Positions 43,364 through 53,139 are shown, counted from the first letter of the stretch. The stretch: DNA of 64,000 nt from PALSA-894 sp963734185 (GCA_963734185.1 CAVTGA010000001.1:1736001-1800000); one strand, 5' to 3'. Notes: a model not told the origin generated them from the sequence alone. Program-made: numbers and translations.

Positions 43364-45401
43364 TCATTCCCCGATCTGTTTCGCGCCACGGCGGAACAGC
43401 GCCGCATCCTCCGGCGCGAACTGCATCGCAGTGAGGAAATCCTTGACGCGGTAGCGCGGAAGCGTCTTGCGAACGGAGGAAAAGTAGGCCTGCGCGTCGT
43501 CCTGCCGACCCGCCAGCGCCGCGGCGTAGGCGGCAATCGCCAGGATGTGCGCGTGCGCGTTCGGACGCGCGGCGGCCTTGACCGCCCAGTCGGCGGCCTC
43601 GTCGAACCGCCCGAGGCGAATCGAGCGCCATGGCGCGCGCCCCGAGCATGCCGAACAGCAGCGGATCGAACGGGCTGAGCTGGCGCGAATAATCGGACGC
43701 GGCGATGGCAGCTTGCGCGTCGCCGCCCTGCGAATGCACGAAGGCAAGCGTGTAATGACCGAGCGCAAAGTTCGGGCTCAACTCCACTGCCTGCTGCAGT
43801 TCGACCACGGACTGGTCCTGCAACCCGCGCAGCCACAACGCGCGACCCATGGCCCAATGCGCGGCCGGATCGCGGTCGTCGACCATCAGGCTCTGTCCGG
43901 CGGCCTCGTAGGCGCGCTCGATTTCCGCCTCGCGCCTGGCCCAGCCCTGGAACGCGTTCTGCCAGTGCGTGAAGGAGAGGCCCGCATAGGCGCGCGCGAA
44001 GGTCGGGTCGAGGCGTACCGCGGTGGTGAAGAAATGCTGCGCCCGTTCGTTGTCGGGGCGGTTGAAGCGGTACATGTGCCACAGACCGCGGTGATGCGCT
44101 TCCCACGCATCGAGCGAGTTCGGCGGCCTGAGGATCGCGCGGTTGCGCTCGATGGTCTCGATTTCGCTCGCGATCGAGGCGACGATGCGGTTGCCGATCT
44201 CGTCCAGCACCAGGAACGCATCGTCGAGCTTCTGATTGAACACCTCGGCCCACACGATGCGCGCGGTACGCGTCTCGGCGAGTTCCACCGTTACGGTGAG
44301 CCGATTGTCGTGGCGCTGCAGCGACCCGCCGACGACGTAGTCGACGTTCAGCATCCGCCCGGCCGCCTCCGGACCGATGTGGCGCTCGTGCAGGGCGAAC
44401 ACGGTGCCCTGCGCAATGACGAACAGCGCGCGCAGCTTGGCGAGCCGCGTGATCACATCGTGGGCGAGCGCGTCGGCCGATCCGCCGCGTCCTCCCGGTT
44501 CATTCGAACGGTCGACGAACGGCATCACCGCGATCGAGGCTCGGCGCGCGGTTGCGATCACGGTGTCGTCGCCGGCAGGACGCGCCGCCGCCGCGGCCGT
44601 CACCGCCTCCGGCACGTGGGGCGAAGCGTCGGCCCGCATGCGCGCCGCGCGCCAAGCCTCGCGAATGGGCGCGTAGTCGAGCCCCTCGGTTCCGAACAGG
44701 CGCTCGGTCGCGGCCAGATGCTCCTCGCCTTCGCGAATGCGGCCGCGCCGCGCGAGCGCGTTGAGCAGGATCTCATGGACGCGCCGATCGAACGGCGCAA
44801 GCTCGAGCCATTTTTCCAGGTAGCCGAGCGCTTCGTCGTCGCCGACGCTGTTGGCAAGGTGCTCCAGCAGAGCCGCGTGGCAGGCGCGGAAGCGGCGCCG
44901 CTGCGCGGTCAGCCAGTTGTTGAACGCCGCGTTGCGGTCGATCTCCAAACCTTCGAGAAAATCTCCGTCGAACATGGCGACCAACGTTCGCAACCGATCT
45001 TGCGGGAGCCTCTCGATGCCCTGCTTCGCCGCGTGCGCGATCTCGGCCGCATCGACAAAGCAATCCGTCAGCTCGAGCCTGACGGCGTCGCCCTCGGTGC
45101 CGACCCGCTTGCGGTGAGGCTCGTCGACGATGCTCCTGACCTTGCTCAGGCACCAGCGCAGCTCGCCGCGCGGATCGTTCGGGACGTCCCACAACAGCTC
45201 GCACAGCTGGCTGCGCGCAACCGCGTGGGGGGCGAGCGACAGATAGGCGATCAGCGCGCGCACCTTGCGCGAAGCCGGCAGCGTCAGCGCAACGCCCTCG
45301 CGGCTGATCGTCAGCGGCCCGAGCAGGCGCAGTGCCAGGACTGGGGCGCCGGGAGTTCCGATCCGATCCGATTCCACGGGCATTTCCACGCCGGTTCCCA
45401 C
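43364..45401 (-). pseudogene. SARP/BTAD-type regulator with TPR domain, one frameshift
   Basis: Encodes an N-terminal winged-helix plus BTAD region (LRLLGPLTISREGVALTLPA, LIAYLSLAPHAVARSQLCEL; about 1-250). A TolB-like segment follows (SIAVMPFVDRSN, YVVGGSLQRHDNRLTVTVEL), then TPR repeats, as in CadC-like adenylate-cyclase-associated regulators. At about 43620 the frame breaks: one extra G in gcgctcGattcgcc. The next frame continues RLGRFDEAADWAVKAAARPN to the stop at 43364. Without the extra base the product is about 680 residues; as written it loses the last 85. GGAGG lies five bases before a GTG at 45401. It is divergent from the methyltransferase gene and a likely regulator of that cluster. 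Confidence 0.72.
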
Positions 45402-45471
45402 GCTCGCCTCCACGCGAGGCCGTTAAAGCTCGCAGCATAGCAGGATCAACCGCCCGCATGGAGAAGCGATC

Positions 45472-46317
45472 ATGGCGATAGCCGCCGCAACAAGCCAAGA
45501 CAGTCCACCTGCACCGATCGATTTGAAGGCGATCAAGGTGCGCCAGCGGGGAGCCTGGTCGTCGGGCGACTATGCCGTGGTCGGCACGACGCTGCAGATC
45601 GTGGGCGAGGAACTGTGCGAGGCGCTCGACCTCCGCGCGGGGCAGAGCGTGCTCGATGTCGCGGCCGGCAACGGCAACGTCTCGCTTGCCGCCGCGCGGC
45701 GCTGGTGCGACGTCACCGCCACCGACTACGTCCCTGCGCTGCTCGAGCGCGCGCGCGAACGCAGCCGCGCCGAACGGCTCGACATCACGTTGCGCGAGGC
45801 CGACGCGGAGGCGCTGCCGTTTCCCGATGCGAGCTTCGATGTGGTGGTGTCGACCTTCGGGGTGATGTTCACGGCCGACCAGGAGCGCGCCGCCGCCGAG
45901 CTGATCCGGGTGTGCCGGCGCGGCGGCAAGATCGGGCTCGCCAACTGGACGCCGGAAGGTTTCATCGGCCAGCTGTTCAAGACGATCGGCAAGCACGTGC
46001 CGCCGCCCGCGGGCGCGAAGTCGCCGGCGCTGTGGGGCACCCGGACGCGGCTCAACGAGCTGTTCGAGCCGCACGCATCCTCGATCAAGTCGGCGCAGCG
46101 CAATTTCGTGTTCCGCTACCGTTCGGCGGAGCACTGGATCGAGATCTTCAAGACGTATTACGGGCCGCTGCTGAAGGCATTCGCCGCGCTCCAACCCGCG
46201 GCGCAGCCGGCGCTCGAACGCGACCTCCAGGCGCTGATCGGTCAGTTCAACCGCTCCGGCAGCGAGTCGATGGTCGTACCGAGCGAGTACCTCGAGATCG
46301 TCATCACCCGGCTCTGA
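45472..46317 (+). CDS. SAM-dependent methyltransferase
   Basis: A 281-residue class I methyltransferase with motif I VLDVAAGNGNVSLAAAR (about 60-76), the acidic DITLREADAEALPFPDASFD and the post-motif FDVVVSTFGVMF typical of UbiE/COQ5-like enzymes. The C-terminal third is family-specific and unassigned. The substrate is unknown. It is the first gene of a plus-strand run with two cupin-type genes and a dihaem peroxidase, and is divergent from the SARP-type regulator. Confidence 0.87.
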   Translation: MAIAAATSQDSPPAPIDLKAIKVRQRGAWSSGDYAVVGTTLQIVGEELCEALDLRAGQSVLDVAAGNGNVSLAAARRWCDVTATDYVPALLERARERSRAERLDITLREADAEALPFPDASFDVVVSTFGVMFTADQERAAAELIRVCRRGGKIGLANWTPEGFIGQLFKTIGKHVPPPAGAKSPALWGTRTRLNELFEPHASSIKSAQRNFVFRYRSAEHWIEIFKTYYGPLLKAFAALQPAAQPALERDLQALIGQFNRSGSESMVVPSEYLEIVITRL

Positions 46318-46362
46318 AGCGAGCGAGTGGAGTATCCAACCGCCAACAAGAGGAGAAGCAAG

Positions 46363-46752
46363 ATGCGAATCCAGAAGGAGAAGGTGAACGTCAAGATGGA
46401 GCTTCCAGGTGCTGCGGTGATCCGTCAGCAAATGGACTTCGGCGACATGAACGGACATGGGAAGATCAGCGCCGAGTATTTCACGCTCTCGGCCGGCGTC
46501 GATACCACGCCGCTGTTCCAGGGATTGGAAGGCAACCTCTGCCAGTGTCCGCACTGGGGATTCGTCCTGCGCGGCCAGCTCACGACGACGGATCGCAACG
46601 GGGCGCGCGAGACGGTCAACGCCAACGACCTGTTCTACTGGCCTCCCGGGCACAACGTGAAGGTCGACGCCGACGCGGAGATCGTCATGTTCAGCCCGCA
46701 GCACGAGCACAGCAAAGTCATCAATCACATGATCGAGAAGGCGAAGGGCTGA
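46363..46752 (+). CDS. Cupin-like hypothetical protein
   Basis: A 129-residue protein with a predicted small beta-barrel. CPHWGFVLRGQLTTTDRNG resembles the first cupin motif, and NDLFYWPPGHNVKVDADAEI the second. GAGGAG before the ATG at 46363 decides the start against the GTG at 46327. No ligand or enzyme role is clear. It lies between the methyltransferase and an exported cupin. Confidence 0.75.
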   Translation: MRIQKEKVNVKMELPGAAVIRQQMDFGDMNGHGKISAEYFTLSAGVDTTPLFQGLEGNLCQCPHWGFVLRGQLTTTDRNGARETVNANDLFYWPPGHNVKVDADAEIVMFSPQHEHSKVINHMIEKAKG

Positions 46753-46796
46753 CTCGCTCGTACCCCCGACTTGATGCAACAGCAAAGGACCGAACC

Positions 46797-47282
46797 ATGA
46801 AACACGCGACCCAAGCAATCGCCGTTGCCCTCGCGCTCGGCGTCGTCTTCATCGCTGCTCCGCAGGCGTACGCGGCCGAGGGCCACCACACGACCGTGTC
46901 GGGCGATGCCATCCAATGGGGCCCGGCTCCGCCGTCGCTGCCGCCCGGCGCGCAGGCCGCGGTCCTGCTCGGCAGCCCGGCCAAGGAGGGGCCGTTCGTG
47001 CTCCGCCTCAAGTTTCCGGCCGGCTACATCGTTCCGCCGCATCGTCATTCGAAGGACGAGTTCGTGACTGTCATTTCGGGCAAATTCGTCGCCACGCACG
47101 GCGAGAAGGTGGATCGCGCATCGCTCAAGCTGCTGCCGCCGGGAAGCTTTGTCCATCTTCCTGCCGGAATGCCACACTACGCCTTCGCCGAAGTGGAGTC
47201 CGTGGTGCAGATCAACGGCACCGGCCCGTTCGACGTGATCTACGTCGATCCCAAGGATGATCCGCGCAAGAAGACGCAGTAA
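46797..47282 (+). CDS. Exported cupin-domain protein
   Basis: A 161-residue protein with a signal peptide (1 to about 26, AYAAEG) and one cupin barrel. Motif 1 is PHRHSKDEFVTVISGKFVATHG (His-x-His-x3-Asp-Glu metal ligands) and motif 2 is PPGSFVHLPAGMPHYAF. It is probably periplasmic and metal-binding; ChrR-like or dioxygenase-like barrels are the nearest types. The next gene (dihaem peroxidase) is also exported, which suggests a joint periplasmic function. Confidence 0.82.
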   Translation: MKHATQAIAVALALGVVFIAAPQAYAAEGHHTTVSGDAIQWGPAPPSLPPGAQAAVLLGSPAKEGPFVLRLKFPAGYIVPPHRHSKDEFVTVISGKFVATHGEKVDRASLKLLPPGSFVHLPAGMPHYAFAEVESVVQINGTGPFDVIYVDPKDDPRKKTQ

Positions 47283-47373
47283 CATTCGGCAGAGACCAAG
47301 GTGGTCGGAAGGTGGCGCCGGGACCGCTTCAATCCCGCGCCGCCTTTCGTGGCGGGGAAACGGAGGCGTTCCC

Positions 47374-48402
47374 ATGAAAACCACAAGGCCATGCCTCGGC
47401 CGTGCGCCAGTGGCAATGATTTGCCTGCTTGCGACCGCCGGATTGGCGACCGCGCAGGCGCAGGATGCATCGCCGCAGCAACTCGCGGCGATGAAGAAGG
47501 AGTATCGGCGTCCAAGCTCTCTGCCGGTGCAAAACAAGACGCTGGTGGAGCTCGGGCGCGCCCTCTTCTTCGCGCCGGAGCTGTCCGCCTCGGGAAAGAC
47601 CGCGTGCGCCGCATGCCACTATCCCGAGCTCGGCTGGGGCGTGACGGACGCGCGCAGCCGCAACGACTCCGGCAAGCTCACCTCGCGCAAGTCGCAGCCG
47701 CTGATCGGCATCGGGCATGCCGGCGACGCGCCGGTCGGCTGGGACGGTCGCAGCCCGACATTGGAAGATCAGGTCAAGTCGTCGATCGCCACCGGCTCCA
47801 TGTCGATGCGCGAGACGGCAACGCCGGTCAAGGTGGAAGCCATCGAAGAGCGGATCCGGTCGAACGCCGGCTATGTCGCAAAGTTCAACGCGGCGCTTCC
47901 CGGAACGCCGATCAACATCGACTCGATCGCGACGGCGATCGCCGCGTTTGAGCGCACGCTGGAGCCAGGGGTGGCCCCCTTCGATCGCTGGGTCGAAGGC
48001 GACGAGCGCGCCATTTCTGATTCCGCCAAACGCGGCTTCGCCCTCTTCAATGGCAAGGCGGTTTGTTTCGCATGCCACAGCGGGTGGCGATTCACCGACG
48101 ACAAATTCCACGACATCGGGACAACGACCACCGATCGGGGGCGCGGCCGGGTGGTAAAGGACGACGAATTGATGCAATTTGCCTTCAAGACCCCGACGTT
48201 GCGCTCGGTCGCGTTGCGTCCGCCCTATATGCACAACGCTTCGCAGGCGACCTTGCTCGATACCGTGAAACACTACGAGCCTGGGGGCATCGCCCGCGCA
48301 AGCCGCTCTCCGCTGATGATGCCGATCGAGCTGACCGATCAGGAACGCCAAGACCTCGTCGCATTCATGGAAACGCTGACCGACGACGCTCCCCCACGAT
48401 AG
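47374..48402 (+). CDS. Dihaem cytochrome c peroxidase, MauG family
   Basis: A 342-residue periplasmic protein with a signal peptide (to about residue 30, AQAQ) and two c-type haem sites: CAACH (Cys78-His82) and CFACH (Cys231-His235). Between and after them are GWDGRSPTLEDQVKSSI and FKTPTLRSVALRPPYMHN, typical of bacterial cytochrome c peroxidases and MauG relatives. It would reduce peroxide or oxidise a partner with electrons from a periplasmic carrier. The ATG at 47374 is chosen for its signal peptide. cysK follows after ten bases. Confidence 0.92.
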   Translation: MKTTRPCLGRAPVAMICLLATAGLATAQAQDASPQQLAAMKKEYRRPSSLPVQNKTLVELGRALFFAPELSASGKTACAACHYPELGWGVTDARSRNDSGKLTSRKSQPLIGIGHAGDAPVGWDGRSPTLEDQVKSSIATGSMSMRETATPVKVEAIEERIRSNAGYVAKFNAALPGTPINIDSIATAIAAFERTLEPGVAPFDRWVEGDERAISDSAKRGFALFNGKAVCFACHSGWRFTDDKFHDIGTTTTDRGRGRVVKDDELMQFAFKTPTLRSVALRPPYMHNASQATLLDTVKHYEPGGIARASRSPLMMPIELTDQERQDLVAFMETLTDDAPPR

Positions 48403-48412
48403 AGAGGCGCGG

Positions 48413-49459
48413 ATGAGTAAGTTCCAGAGCATTCTGGGAACGATCGGCAATACGCCGGTCGTGCGCATCAACAACCTGACGCCTGCGGGCGTCAACCTCT
48501 TCGTCAAGATCGAGGCCTTCAACCCGCTGGGCTCGGTCAAGGATCGCCTGGCGCTCGGCGTGATCGAGGCGGCCGAGCGTTCGGGCGAGCTCAAGCCGGG
48601 CCAGACCGTCATCGAGGCGACCAGCGGCAATACCGGCATCGGGCTCGCCATGGTGTGCGCGCAAAAAGGCTATCCGCTCGTGGTGACGATGGCGGAGCAG
48701 TTCAGCGTCGAGCGGCGCAAGCTCATGCGCTTCCTCGGCGCCAAGGTGGTGCTGACGCCGGCCGCGGGGCGCGCGGTCGGCATGGTGGTGAAGGCGGTCG
48801 AGCTCGCCAACGTGCACGGCTGGTTCCTCACCCGCCAATTCGAGAACGAGGCCAATGCCGACATCCACTCCCGCACCACCGCGCGCGAGATCATCGCGGA
48901 CTTCAAGGGCGAGAAGCTCGACTACTGGGTGACCGGATACGGCACCGGCGGAACGCTGAAGGGCGTTTCGCGCGTGCTCGCCAAGGAGATGCCGGAGACG
49001 AAAATCATCGTGTGCGAGCCGGAAGATGCGCAGCTGCTCGCCAGTGACCTGGAGCAGGCGCGCAACCCCGACGGATCCGCCGCCGCACCCCACCCGGCCT
49101 TCAAGCCGCACCCGATGCAGGGCTGGACGCCGGATTTCATCCCCAAGCTGACCGCGGATGCGGTCGCCATGAAGGTCATCGACCGCATCATCCCGATCCC
49201 AGGTTCCGAGGCGATACGCTGCGCCGCCGAGCTCGCCCGCAAGGAAGGCATCTTCGTCGGGATCACGGCCGGCGCGACGTTTGCCGGGGCGTTACGGGTG
49301 TGCGCCGAGGCGCCGAAAAATGCCAACATCCTCTGCATGCTGCCGGATACCGGCGAGCGCTACCTGAGCACGCCATTGTTTGCCGAGGTGCCGGCCGACA
49401 TGACCGCGGACGAGCTCGCCATCTCGCGCTCGACGCCGAGCGCGCAGTTTCCGGCGTGA
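48413..49459 (+). CDS. cysK: Cysteine synthase A
   Basis: A PLP enzyme that makes L-cysteine from O-acetylserine and sulfide in the cytoplasm. The 348-residue chain has the PLP lysine Lys43 in NPLGSVKDR, the substrate loop TSGNTGIGLA, the phosphate-binding GTGGTLKG and the C-terminal LPDTGERYLSTPLF. It is slightly longer than typical CysK (about 320 residues) because of an insertion with NPDGSAAAPHPAFKPHPMQG. It follows the peroxidase gene closely and may share its transcript. Confidence 0.95.
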   Translation: MSKFQSILGTIGNTPVVRINNLTPAGVNLFVKIEAFNPLGSVKDRLALGVIEAAERSGELKPGQTVIEATSGNTGIGLAMVCAQKGYPLVVTMAEQFSVERRKLMRFLGAKVVLTPAAGRAVGMVVKAVELANVHGWFLTRQFENEANADIHSRTTAREIIADFKGEKLDYWVTGYGTGGTLKGVSRVLAKEMPETKIIVCEPEDAQLLASDLEQARNPDGSAAAPHPAFKPHPMQGWTPDFIPKLTADAVAMKVIDRIIPIPGSEAIRCAAELARKEGIFVGITAGATFAGALRVCAEAPKNANILCMLPDTGERYLSTPLFAEVPADMTADELAISRSTPSAQFPA

Positions 49460-49576
49460 GCGTGCACGCGATGCCCAGCAGGGCCACAACGATCCGTTAA
49501 CCAAGTCCCTCAGGCCGCCCTTAAGGTTTATAAGCCACAAACGTCCGGTATTCATTGAACTATCGGGCCTCTGTTC

Positions 49577-51178
49577 ATGACTGCGATGACGAGCGAAGAG
49601 CTCGGCATTACCAAGCCGGCTGAGAAAGCGGCAGCGAACCGGCGGCGTGACGCGACCAAGCGCGTGCGCGACGCGCGCGATCGCCTCACCTCGACCACCG
49701 GCACCCGCCCTGCCTTCGACTACGAGCTGCTGCGCCAGTTCGCGCAGAACCGGCTGTCGGCGTCGCTTGCCATCCTGCTCCTGGTCGCGACCATCGGCTT
49801 CCTGTCCGGGCTGTGGGCCGGGGCGATGATGTCGGGCGCGTGGACGCTCGCCGTGCTCGGGATCCACACCGTCATCATCACGTCGTGCCGCAAATTCCTC
49901 GCCGAAGCGCCGGGCGCGGTGAACATCACGCGCTGGCGCGTGCGTTTCGTCCTGCTCGATCTCGTCTTCGGCGTCGCCTGGATGCTCAACGTCGTGAACA
50001 TCGTGCGCGCCGATGAGGGCGCGGGCACGTTCATGCTGTTCGTCATGCTGCTGGTGGTCGCGGTGTCGAGCATGCTCGCCTCGAGCATCCCGCTCGCCAT
50101 GTTCGCGGCGACGATCCCGGTGACGGTCGCGGTCGCGCTCAATTTCGTCCTCAAGGGCGAGATGCAGAGCTACATCCTCGCCGCCATGGCGCTCACCGCG
50201 CAGGCCTATTTCACCATGCTGGCGCACCGGCTGTACTCGACCACGCTTGCAACGCTGGAGGCGCGCGCCGAGAAGGACGCGCTGATCGGCGAGCTCGAGC
50301 AGGCCAAGGCCATCTCCGACGAGGCGCGGCGCCGGGCCGAGACCGCCAACATCGCCAAGTCGCGCTTCCTCGCGCAGATGAGCCACGAGTTGCGCACGCC
50401 CTTGAATGCGATCCTCGGCTTCTCCGAGGTGATGAAGAGCGAGGTGTTCGGCCCGCATACCGTGCCGACCTACAAGGAATATGCCGCCGACATCCACAAT
50501 TCCGGCGTCCATCTGCTCAACCTGATCAACGAGATCCTCGATCTCTCGCGCATCGAGGCCGGGCGCTACGAGCTCAACGAGGAAGCCGTCACGCTGGTCC
50601 AGATCGTCGAGGATTGCCGCCATCTGTTGCAGCTGCGCGCCAAGAACCGCGGCCTGACCATCCACGAGGCCTACGAGCCGGAGCTGCCGCGGCTGTGGGG
50701 CGACGAGCGGGCGATCCGCCAGATCTGCCTCAACCTCCTGTCCAACGCCATCAAGTTCACCCCGCAGGGCGGCGAGATCTGGCTCAAGGTCGGCTGGACC
50801 GCGTCGGGCGGACAATACATGACGGTGAAGGACAACGGACCCGGCATCCCCGAAGAGGAGATTCCGATCGTGCTCGCCTCGTTCGGACAGGGCACCAACG
50901 CGATCAAGTCGGCCGAGCAGGGCACCGGCCTCGGCCTGCCGATCGCCAAGAACCTGATCGACCTGCACGGCGGCACCTTCACGCTCAAGTCCAAGCTGCG
51001 CGAGGGCACCGAGGTGATCGTCACGTTCCCGCCCGAACGGGTGATGTCGGCACTCGGGCCGCTGCAGGAGCCGGGACCCTCGATTCAGCCCCACGACGAC
51101 GCGCCGGTCAGCCGCACTATTGTGGCGGCTCAGAAGTCCGCATCATTTTCGCAGCGAGTCCGACATGCGGACTTCTGA
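49577..51178 (+). CDS. Membrane sensor histidine kinase
   Basis: A 533-residue kinase with a cytoplasmic N-terminus (1-58), about five to six membrane helices (60-220), a short coiled coil (225-260), HisKA with His270 in QMSHELRTPLNAILGFSEVM, and an HATPase_c domain (NLLSNAIKFTPQGGEI, DNGPGIPEEE, GTGLGLPIAKNLIDLHGG). It resembles the PdhS/DivJ/PleC group of cell-cycle kinases. No response regulator is adjacent. The last 20 residues (SRTIVAAQKSASFSQRVRH and on) and the stop are encoded by hairpin C of a palindromic repeat, so the original C-terminus has been replaced or extended. Confidence 0.9.
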   Translation: MTAMTSEELGITKPAEKAAANRRRDATKRVRDARDRLTSTTGTRPAFDYELLRQFAQNRLSASLAILLLVATIGFLSGLWAGAMMSGAWTLAVLGIHTVIITSCRKFLAEAPGAVNITRWRVRFVLLDLVFGVAWMLNVVNIVRADEGAGTFMLFVMLLVVAVSSMLASSIPLAMFAATIPVTVAVALNFVLKGEMQSYILAAMALTAQAYFTMLAHRLYSTTLATLEARAEKDALIGELEQAKAISDEARRRAETANIAKSRFLAQMSHELRTPLNAILGFSEVMKSEVFGPHTVPTYKEYAADIHNSGVHLLNLINEILDLSRIEAGRYELNEEAVTLVQIVEDCRHLLQLRAKNRGLTIHEAYEPELPRLWGDERAIRQICLNLLSNAIKFTPQGGEIWLKVGWTASGGQYMTVKDNGPGIPEEEIPIVLASFGQGTNAIKSAEQGTGLGLPIAKNLIDLHGGTFTLKSKLREGTEVIVTFPPERVMSALGPLQEPGPSIQPHDDAPVSRTIVAAQKSASFSQRVRHADF

Positions 51179-51282
51179 GCCAAAGCCACACTAGAACAAT
51201 AGGTTGCTAGTGTCCTTTCGATTCCGAAGTTCGCAATCGAATGTGCCGCATGATCATGCGAACTTCGGAATCGGGACACTAG
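51117..51282. repeat. Composite palindromic repeat, hairpins C and A (site 4)
   Basis: Hairpin C is at 51117-51194 (arms CTCAGAAGTCCGC and GCGGACTTCTGAG), then a 12-base spacer aacaataggttg, then hairpin A at 51207-51282 (arms ATTCCGAAGTTCGC and reverse). The left outer boundary is CTAT; the other three are CTAG. Read on the minus strand it is A-spacer-C, as at site 5. It overlaps the 3' end of the histidine kinase gene. Confidence 0.9.
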
Positions 51283-51392
51283 CGTCCGCGTGAGACTGCG
51301 CAATCCGTCCTGAGCAACGTTGCCGCGGTCCAAGTTTGCGATTGCGTTCCCGCTTCCCGCCCCTATCTTCACGGCGAATCGCAGCCAAGCCG

Positions 51393-51584
51393 ATGTCGAT
51401 CAGCTCACCGTGCACCAAGGTCTGTAGCGTCGATCCGGATGCGGGCTTATGCATCGGTTGCGGCCGCAGTCTCGATGAAATAGGGCGATGGATGTCGCTG
51501 TCCGAGGACGAACGCTTGCGCATCATGGCGGAGTTGCCCGACCGGCTTGCCGCCCTTTCATGGCCTAAAACTCAACGCGCCTGA
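51393..51584 (+). CDS. DUF1289 protein
   Basis: A 63-residue cytoplasmic protein with four cysteines, SPCTKVCSVDPDAGLCIGCG (a probable metal site), followed by RSLDEIGRWMSLSEDERLRI, the defining DUF1289 pattern. The function is not established. The ATG at 51393 directly precedes the conserved part. The aspartic protease gene follows after 11 bases, as is common in this order. Confidence 0.9.
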   Translation: MSISSPCTKVCSVDPDAGLCIGCGRSLDEIGRWMSLSEDERLRIMAELPDRLAALSWPKTQRA

Positions 51585-51595
51585 AGAGAACGCTC

Positions 51596-52291
51596 GTGCG
51601 CAGCCTTCCCCTCTGGTTTCTGCTCGTCCTGCTCGGCGGCGCACTGCTGCTCCTGGTGCTGCGGCACGATGCTGGCACCATCGCGGGCTTCGAGACCGGC
51701 GATTTCGCCTCGCTCGCCTACAAGATCGCGCTGCTGATCTTTATCGGCGGCGCGGTGCTGGCGCTGTTCCGCAACCGGATCGCGGAGGCGTTCCAGGCCG
51801 CGCTGTTCTGGGTCGTGGTCGCGCTCATGCTTGCGGTCGGCTACACCTACCGGCACGACCTGCGCGACATCGGCGACCGGATGCTCTCCGAGCTGATGCC
51901 GGGACGGGCGGCGACCCGCGGCAGCACGGTCGAGATCGCGCGCCGCGGCGGCGAATTCCAGGTGGCGACCCAGGTCAACGGCGCGCGCATCGCCATGGTG
52001 CTCGATACCGGCGCCAGCGCCGTGGTGTTGACCCAGGAAGCCGCCAAAGCCGCCGGCCTGCCGCTCGAGTTCCTCGCCTACAACGTCAATGTCGACACCG
52101 CCAACGGCCGCACGCGCGCGGCCGCGGTGATGCTCGACCGCGTGGCGGTCGGCTCGATCGTCGAGCGCGCGGTGCCGGCGCTGATTGCCCAGCCCGGACA
52201 GCTACGCACCAGCCTGCTCGGCATGAGCTTTTTGACGCGGCTCTCCAGCTGGGAAGTGCGCGGCGAGAAGCTGGTGATGCGCGGGCCTTAG
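51596..52291 (+). CDS. Membrane-anchored retropepsin-like aspartic protease
   Basis: A 231-residue protein with three N-terminal membrane helices (about 5-22, 40-58, 66-82) and a periplasmic retropepsin-like domain (about 110-228). The active-site motif is MVLDTGASAVVLTQE (Asp137), and the closing block is LLGMSFLTRLSSWEV. It is the TIGR02281-type clan AA protease found across alphaproteobacteria; substrates are unknown. It starts at a GTG. The stop overlaps the stop of the convergent TSUP gene by four bases (TTAG). Confidence 0.9.
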   Translation: MRSLPLWFLLVLLGGALLLLVLRHDAGTIAGFETGDFASLAYKIALLIFIGGAVLALFRNRIAEAFQAALFWVVVALMLAVGYTYRHDLRDIGDRMLSELMPGRAATRGSTVEIARRGGEFQVATQVNGARIAMVLDTGASAVVLTQEAAKAAGLPLEFLAYNVNVDTANGRTRAAAVMLDRVAVGSIVERAVPALIAQPGQLRTSLLGMSFLTRLSSWEVRGEKLVMRGP

Positions 52292-53121
52292 CCGACGACG
52301 CTCACCAGAAACCGCAGCGCCACCGCGAGCAGGAACAGCCCGAACGCGATCTCCAATTGGCGGCGCGGCAGCGCGTGGGCGAGCCGCGCGCCGTAGGCCG
52401 CGACGAAGCTCGACACCGGCGCCATCAGCGCGACGCCGATCAGCGACACGAAGCCGATCGAGAGCGGCGGGGTCAGCGCCTGATACTGGAGGCCCGCCAG
52501 CATGTACCCGATTGTCCCGACGATGGTGATCGGCACGCCGAGGCCGGCCGAGGTCGCGACCGCGTTGTGGATCGGCTTGCCGTAGAGGGTCAACACCATG
52601 GTGGCGATCGAGCCGCCGCTCACGCCCATGAGCGCGGAGGCGAGGCCCACGAGGAAGCCGTAGCCGGTGGTCGCGGCGCGCCCCGGCAGGTCCGCGCCGA
52701 GCCGCCAATGCTCGCGCGCGAACAGGAGTTTGCTCGCGATCACCGCGGCGATCAGGATGAAGGCAAGCTTGAACACGGTGCCCGGCGCGAACGCCGCCGC
52801 GCCCGAGCCGACCACGACACCGATCACCGCGGGAAAACTCCAGGCGCGCAGCACGTCGGCGAGCACGGCCCCCTTGGCGCGATGCGCGAAATAGGAGCGC
52901 ACCGTGGTCGGCAGGATGATGGCGAGCGAAGTGCCGACGCAGAGCTGGAAGCGGATCTCGTCCGGCACGCCGAGGATGCGGAACACCTCGTAGAGCACCG
53001 GAACGATGATCGCGCCGCCGCCGATGCCGAACAGGCCGGCGAGGAAGCCCGCGACCACGCCTCCGGCGATGATCAGCGCCGCGAGCCAGGCGAGCTCGCC
53101 GAGCGGGACGCCTGAGATCAT
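52288..53121 (-). CDS. TSUP (TauE/SafE) family permease
   Basis: A 277-residue membrane protein with about eight helices in two repeats, with the paired motifs GLFGIGGGAIIVPVL (first half) and ASALMGVSGGSIATMVLT (second half). Members export or import sulfonates, sulfite or organosulfur compounds; the substrate is unknown. It is convergent with the aspartic protease gene, and two palindromes lie upstream. Confidence 0.9.
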   Translation of the reverse strand: MISGVPLGELAWLAALIIAGGVVAGFLAGLFGIGGGAIIVPVLYEVFRILGVPDEIRFQLCVGTSLAIILPTTVRSYFAHRAKGAVLADVLRAWSFPAVIGVVVGSGAAAFAPGTVFKLAFILIAAVIASKLLFAREHWRLGADLPGRAATTGYGFLVGLASALMGVSGGSIATMVLTLYGKPIHNAVATSAGLGVPITIVGTIGYMLAGLQYQALTPPLSIGFVSLIGVALMAPVSSFVAAYGARLAHALPRRQLEIAFGLFLLAVALRFLVSVVG

Positions 53122-53139
53122 GGCGAGCTCCGGGCTTGG

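Noticed and set aside
42297..45413. A single 1,038-residue regulator-binding-protein fusion
   Set aside because: The frame is continuous only because one extra base near 43620 throws the regulator into the frame of the downstream Bug gene. The Bug protein has its own signal peptide, ATG and GAGGAG, and the true regulator end is in another frame, with its stop at 43364.
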